A program made the translations under genes and the position numbers. The notes beneath the pieces are model-generated. The model made no database searches and was not told where the DNA came from. It worked only from the letters and a program-made list of their open reading frames with translations. Shown in pieces: positions 5,774 through 9,239 of a DNA stretch of 9,239 bases. The stretch's first letter is position 1, and every line of letters starts with the position of its first letter. This DNA is from Actinomycetota bacterium. GTDB lineage: Bacteria; Actinomycetota; Humimicrobiia; Humimicrobiales; Humimicrobiaceae. The stretch spans positions 1 to 9,239 of the forward strand of contig VGAU01000056.1 in the NCBI GenBank assembly GCA_016870675.1, given 5' to 3'.

Positions 5774-6154
5774 ATGGAAATATTTGGAATTGGCACTGAT
5801 ATAATAGAAGTAGAAAGAATCAAGTCAGCTATTAAGAACAATTCAGGATTCTTGAATAGAGTTTACACTGAAAATGAAATAGATTACTGCAGAAAAAAAA
5901 ATAAGGGCAAGTATTCAAGTTTTGCTGCCCGTTTTGCAGCAAAAGAAGCAGTTGCCAAGTCATTAGCTGAAGGGGTCAGCAAGAATATATCTCTAAATGA
6001 AATTGAACTGACAAATATGGATACCGGAGCTCCTTTTATAAAATTATACGGAAAAACTTATAAATTCAGCAAGAAGCTTAAGATTAAAGAAATAAAAATA
6101 TCAGTTTCCGCAACAGAAAATTTTGCAGTAGCCTATGCGGTAGCAATTATATAA
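5774..6154 (+). CDS. acpS: Holo-[acyl-carrier-protein] synthase
   Basis: AcpS transfers the 4'-phosphopantetheine arm of coenzyme A onto a serine of acyl carrier protein, turning apo-ACP into the active form for fatty acid and phospholipid synthesis in the cytoplasm. The 126-residue length is typical. The N-terminus is IFGIGTDIIEVERI with metal-binding Asp9. Residues 50-64 read FAARFAAKEAVAKSL with Lys57 and Glu58, the second metal-binding and catalytic site. The C-terminus SVSATENFAVAYAV fits the final strand; the His seen there in many homologues (SISHT) is Ala, but E. coli AcpS also lacks it. The start ATG 5774 places GIGTD at residue 5 as usual; GTGAGGA just upstream is the ribosome site and overlaps the end of the glmS fossil. 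It is probably transcribed from P1/P2 and followed by nnr after 115 bases. Confidence 0.95.
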   Translation: MEIFGIGTDIIEVERIKSAIKNNSGFLNRVYTENEIDYCRKKNKGKYSSFAARFAAKEAVAKSLAEGVSKNISLNEIELTNMDTGAPFIKLYGKTYKFSKKLKIKEIKISVSATENFAVAYAVAII

Positions 6155-6269
6155 TTTAAAATTACCAAAAGGTTAATTTTTTTATTAAAATTATAAACTA
6201 CAGTACTTTTTGTTATATTAAATAATTTAATATAGGTAGAATTAGTATTTAAATATAGCTAGAAGAGAA
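6155..6269 (+). other. acpS-nnr gap with an AT-only palindrome
   Basis: TATATTAAA (6214-6222) and TTTAATATA (6226-6234) form a perfect 9-bp inverted repeat with a 3-base loop, 36 bases before the nnr start. Near 6162-6185 a short imperfect hairpin (AATTACC, AAAA, GGTTAATT) runs into a T-tract and could weakly terminate or attenuate. The ribosome site for nnr (AGAAGAG) is poor. Confidence 0.35.
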
Positions 6270-7874
6270 ATGAAATTAAATAGAATTCTAAAAGGGAGTA
6301 GAATAGCAGAGATTGATAGTAAGGCTATAAGCGGTGGAATTGATTCAAAATCGCTTATGAAGAATGCCGGCAGTGGAGTATCTAAGGAAATCATAGGTGA
6401 TTTTGAGAATAAGAAGCTCAAGAGAGCTGCCCGCGGTCTGGTTGTCTGCGGAAGCGGGAATAATGGTGGCGACGGATTTGTAGCGGCTAAAGACTTAATG
6501 AACTATGGAATGAGAGTGATTGTATTTCATATATCTCCGGTTGAGGAATTTAGCCCTGACAGCTTATTTTATTTTAAGGAACTTAAAGAGGCTGAAAATA
6601 GTGATGTATATTATTTAAATCTGGAAGATAAAAAAATAAGTTCTTTATTTAAAGAAGAGTTAGAAAAAGCTGATTTTATTTTAGATGCCATATTTGGAAC
6701 AGGCCTGCACACAAAGGATGTTTACGGACCTGCAAATGAAATAATTGAAAGTATAAATTCAGCTAAAAAGAAGAACAGAAACCTGGAAATTTATTCTGTT
6801 GATATTCCCTCGGGTGTGGATTCTGATAATGGAAAAATTTTAGGAACAGCGGTACGGGCAGATAAAACAATAACCTTTGGCTGCAAGAAGATAGGGCTGG
6901 TTAATTATCCCGGAGCAGATTTTGCAGGGAAGATTAAAGTTATTGATATAGGCATTCCAGAAAAATATTACAGCCAGTATGAGCAGATTTTTGAACCTGA
7001 TTTCCAGTGGGTAGCTGAAAATATTCCTGTAAAAGAGTCATGGACGTATAAATATAAAGTTGGAAACCTGCTGGTAATAGCAGGTTCTGTAGGGTTTACC
7101 GGTGCAGCTTCAATGACCTGTATGGGTGCCTTAAGATCCGGGGCAGGGGTGGTGACTCTTGTTTGTCCCCGGGAGTTAAATGGTATTTTTGAGGAAAAAT
7201 TAACAGAAGTAATTACTTATCCGGTTGAACAAACAGAAGATATTTCTTTACACATAAATAGTCTAAATGAAATATTAGATTTAAGCGATAGATTTAATGC
7301 ACTGGCAATAGGTCCTGGACTCTCAAGGAATCCAAGTACAATGTGCCTGGTAAGGGAGCTGTTAAAAAATATAAAAAAACCGGTAGTGCTGGATGCTGAT
7401 GGACTGCATGCACTTTATGGACCGGGAGATGTTGAGAGTAAAAAAAATCTTGACCTGACAAATGTTATAATAACACCTCATGCCGGAGAATTGTCAATAA
7501 TAATGGGTTTAGGCATGATCCCTTTAGAAGACAGGATTAAAATAAATCTGGAAGTTGCTGGAAAATATAAATTAATATCTGTACTTAAAGGAGCTAGGAC
7601 TGTAATTTCTGATTATAAGGGTACGACCTTTATTAATCCTACTGGAAACTGGGGGATGGCATCAGCAGGTACGGGTGATATACTAACAGGTATTATTAGC
7701 TCACTTCTTTGCCAGGGAATGGGTCTAATGGAAAGTGCTGTATGCGGAGTCTTTATCCATGGACTAGCGGCAGATATTATGGTAAAAGAAACCAGCAGGA
7801 CTTCTCTTATCGCAACGGATCTCCTGGAGGGTATTAAGAGAGTTTTTTTAGAAATAGAAAAAATTAAATATTAA
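6270..7874 (+). CDS. nnr: Bifunctional NAD(P)H-hydrate epimerase / ADP-dependent NAD(P)H-hydrate dehydratase
   Basis: Nnr repairs hydrated, damaged NADH and NADPH: the N-terminal YjeF_N domain epimerises R- and S-NAD(P)HX, and the C-terminal ribokinase-like YXKO domain dehydrates S-NAD(P)HX using ADP. The 534-residue length fits the fused form. The epimerase domain (~1-235) shows GSGNNGGDG at 61-69, DAIFGTG at 139-145 with the catalytic-site Asp139, and SVDIPSGVD at 176-184. The dehydratase domain (~255-530) shows YKVGNLLVIAGS at 261-272, AIGPGL at 346-351, LDADGL at 374-379, TPHAGE at 402-407, and AGTGDILTG at 466-474 with Asp470 as probable catalytic base. All key motifs are intact. The ribosome site is weak (AGAAGAG before ATG 6270). 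It lies between acpS and alr, a common bacterial order. GC (~36%) is a little above its neighbours. Confidence 0.95.
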   Translation: MKLNRILKGSRIAEIDSKAISGGIDSKSLMKNAGSGVSKEIIGDFENKKLKRAARGLVVCGSGNNGGDGFVAAKDLMNYGMRVIVFHISPVEEFSPDSLFYFKELKEAENSDVYYLNLEDKKISSLFKEELEKADFILDAIFGTGLHTKDVYGPANEIIESINSAKKKNRNLEIYSVDIPSGVDSDNGKILGTAVRADKTITFGCKKIGLVNYPGADFAGKIKVIDIGIPEKYYSQYEQIFEPDFQWVAENIPVKESWTYKYKVGNLLVIAGSVGFTGAASMTCMGALRSGAGVVTLVCPRELNGIFEEKLTEVITYPVEQTEDISLHINSLNEILDLSDRFNALAIGPGLSRNPSTMCLVRELLKNIKKPVVLDADGLHALYGPGDVESKKNLDLTNVIITPHAGELSIIMGLGMIPLEDRIKINLEVAGKYKLISVLKGARTVISDYKGTTFINPTGNWGMASAGTGDILTGIISSLLCQGMGLMESAVCGVFIHGLAADIMVKETSRTSLIATDLLEGIKRVFLEIEKIKY

Positions 7875-7939
7875 AGGTGTTTAAAATTAATAACATTAAA
7901 TCAATGGTTTGAAAACATGGTTATTTTAATGCGAACTTT

Positions 7940-9118
7940 ATGCAAGAAAATAGTGTAATAAATAAAAGGTTTGCCTGGGCTGAAATTAATTTAGCGCACC
8001 TTGACCATAACCTAAAAATAATTAAATCATATGCTTTCTCCAAAGACATAAAAATAATGGCAGTAGTTAAAGCTGATGCTTATGGCCATGGGGCGATAGA
8101 GATTTCAAGGCAGGCAATAAAAAGCGGAGCATATGCGCTGGGAGCGGCGCTGGTTGAAGAGGGAACCGGGCTAAGAAAATCGGGAATTGATGCACCTATA
8201 TACGTTTTAGGTGAAAGTCCTGCTGGAGCAATAAAAGAGGCTTTAAAGCATAATTTAATTCTATGTATAAATTCATATAAGTCAGCTCAATTTATATCTA
8301 AACAATGCAGTAAAATTGGAAAAGAAGCAACTATAAATATAAATGTGGATACAGGGATGAACAGGATAGGAATAAATTTTAATGATGCTGCCGACCAGAT
8401 TTCAAAAATAGCAGCTCTTCCCAATTTAAGATTGGAGAGCATTTCTACACATTATTCCTGCGCCAGCAGCAGGGAAAGCTCTTATACTGAACTGCAGTGG
8501 GCTAGGTTTAATGAAATTATAAGACAGGTAAAAAGTAGTAGAATAGCAGTAAAATATTTTCACTGTGCCAACAGCGCAGCCTTTTTCAGGTACAGGAATA
8601 TGCATCTGGATATGGTAAGAACTGGGATTTCCATATATGGCTTAAATCCTTATGACGGGGAGTATAATGATTGGCTTGGTCCGGAAACAGGTAATGTTAT
8701 ATCCAGTTTAAAACCAGTGTTTAGCCTCAAAGCCAGGATATCTTTTATAAAAAGTGTTCCGGGGGGCGAGGCTATTTCATATTGCGGCACTTTTAAAACT
8801 AAAAGAGATAGTATAATTGCAACTGTACCTGTAGGCTATGCGGATGGTTATTCAAGGTTGCTGTCGAACAAAGCTATGGTTTTAATTAATGGAATGTCTG
8901 CACCAGTAGTAGGGAATATTACTATGGACCAGTTTATGATAGATATTACTGATGTTGCAAGGAGTAATAATATTAGTGTTGGTGATGAGGTTATTCTAAT
9001 GGGTGATTCTAAAGGACAGAGAATAACTGCAGAAGATATTGCACAACTGATGGGGACCATAAATTATGAAGTAGTGTGTATGTTTAAAAACAGGATTCCA
9101 AGGATTTATATAAAATAA
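7940..9118 (+). CDS. alr: Alanine racemase, PLP-dependent
   Basis: Alr converts L-alanine to D-alanine for peptidoglycan in the cytoplasm. The 392-residue protein has the PLP-binding AVVKADAYGHG with Lys44 as Schiff-base lysine, NVDTGMNRIG with Arg142, HCANSAA at 208-214, VRTGISIYG with Arg227 (probable pyridine-ring contact), AISYCGTF with Tyr281 as the opposite catalytic base, PVGYADGYSR at 297-306 and GNITMDQFMID at 325-335. These define an N-terminal barrel and a C-terminal beta domain. ATG 7940 is chosen because WAEINL then starts at residue 13, as usual in the family. No clear ribosome site precedes it. A 13-codon frame (ATG 7917 to TAA 7956-7958) overlaps the start out of frame and might couple translation, but this is speculative. 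Its presence implies a peptidoglycan wall, so glmM and glmS functions should exist elsewhere in the genome. Confidence 0.95.
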   Translation: MQENSVINKRFAWAEINLAHLDHNLKIIKSYAFSKDIKIMAVVKADAYGHGAIEISRQAIKSGAYALGAALVEEGTGLRKSGIDAPIYVLGESPAGAIKEALKHNLILCINSYKSAQFISKQCSKIGKEATININVDTGMNRIGINFNDAADQISKIAALPNLRLESISTHYSCASSRESSYTELQWARFNEIIRQVKSSRIAVKYFHCANSAAFFRYRNMHLDMVRTGISIYGLNPYDGEYNDWLGPETGNVISSLKPVFSLKARISFIKSVPGGEAISYCGTFKTKRDSIIATVPVGYADGYSRLLSNKAMVLINGMSAPVVGNITMDQFMIDITDVARSNNISVGDEVILMGDSKGQRITAEDIAQLMGTINYEVVCMFKNRIPRIYIK

Positions 9119-9163
9119 AAAAATAAATCAGTTTTAGATAAAGTATTAAATAATTTTAAAGAA

Positions 9164-9192
9164 TTGAAGACACTTTTTATTAATGTTAGAAT
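9164..9192 (+). promoter_or_regulatory. Promoter for the gene starting at the window end
   Basis: TTGAAG (9164-9169), a 17-base spacer and TAGAAT (9187-9192) preceded by TG one base away (9184-9185) form a good sigma-70-type promoter with extended -10. It suggests the next gene is transcribed independently of alr. Confidence 0.55.
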
Positions 9193-9226
9193 AAGAAAAA
9201 TTATTACCAATATCATTCATTAATTC

Positions 9227-9239
9227 AGGAGGAATAATG
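9227..9239 (+). CDS. Start of an unidentified gene (only the ATG is inside the window)
   Basis: AGGAGG (9227-9232) is followed after four bases by ATG at 9237-9239, the last bases of the window. The ribosome site is strong, but nothing of the protein is visible. In clostridia and bacilli alr is often followed by an antitoxin gene (endoAI/ndoAI type), and in actinobacteria by tsaE; either is only a guess from gene order. Confidence 0.55.

Noticed and set aside
8848..9060. A 70-codon minus-strand open frame within alr.
   Set aside because: It overlaps conserved alr motifs and has no ribosome site or homology that I recognise.
1..9239. tRNA or rRNA genes, CRISPR arrays, insertion sequences and known riboswitches.
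   Set aside because: I scanned for TPsiC-arm-like sequence, regularly spaced repeats and transposase motifs and saw none convincing.

Overview
The window has two parts of very different base composition. Bases 1 to about 3440 are around 45-50% GC by hand counts of sample lines. From about 3440 to the end the sequence is around 27-37% GC with AGA/ATA-rich coding. The right part looks like the chromosome of a low-GC anaerobic bacterium, of Bacillota or Atribacterota type; this is a guess from gene order, codon use and strong AGGAGG-type ribosome sites, not a firm assignment. The left part looks like transferred DNA, or a contig join.

Left part (1-3434): the 3' end of a GH36-like alpha-galactosidase and, translationally coupled to it, a 484-residue TIM-barrel protein that looks like an uncharacterised glycoside hydrolase (DUF4832-like active-site pattern). 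Convergent to these is an amidohydrolase (Amidohydro_2 type) on the minus strand. It is a plausible sugar or aromatic catabolic cassette.

Middle part (about 3440-5770): a gene graveyard around one intact gene. It holds a fragment of glmM (phosphoglucosamine mutase, with its phosphoserine loop), then the 5' part of a GatZ/KbaZ-like tagatose-bisphosphate aldolase subunit gene fused by deletion to the 3' end of a uroporphyrinogen-decarboxylase-family gene. Next comes an intact DeoR/AgaR-type repressor with a terminator. Last, directly upstream of acpS, is a frameshifted fossil of the 3' end of glmS that still ends in the GlmS signature NVDQPRNLAKSVTVE. I recall glmM-glmS-acpS-nnr-alr as a recurring bacterial gene order, so the two fossils are read as a broken ancestral operon into which sugar-catabolic genes and their regulator came and then decayed.

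Right part (5774-9239): intact acpS (holo-ACP synthase), nnr (bifunctional NAD(P)HX epimerase/dehydratase) and alr (alanine racemase), all on the plus strand, serving lipid synthesis, cofactor repair and the cell wall. With glmM-glmS gone, acpS probably relies on promoter-like sequences inside the glmS fossil. The window ends on the start codon of another gene that has its own good promoter and ribosome site.
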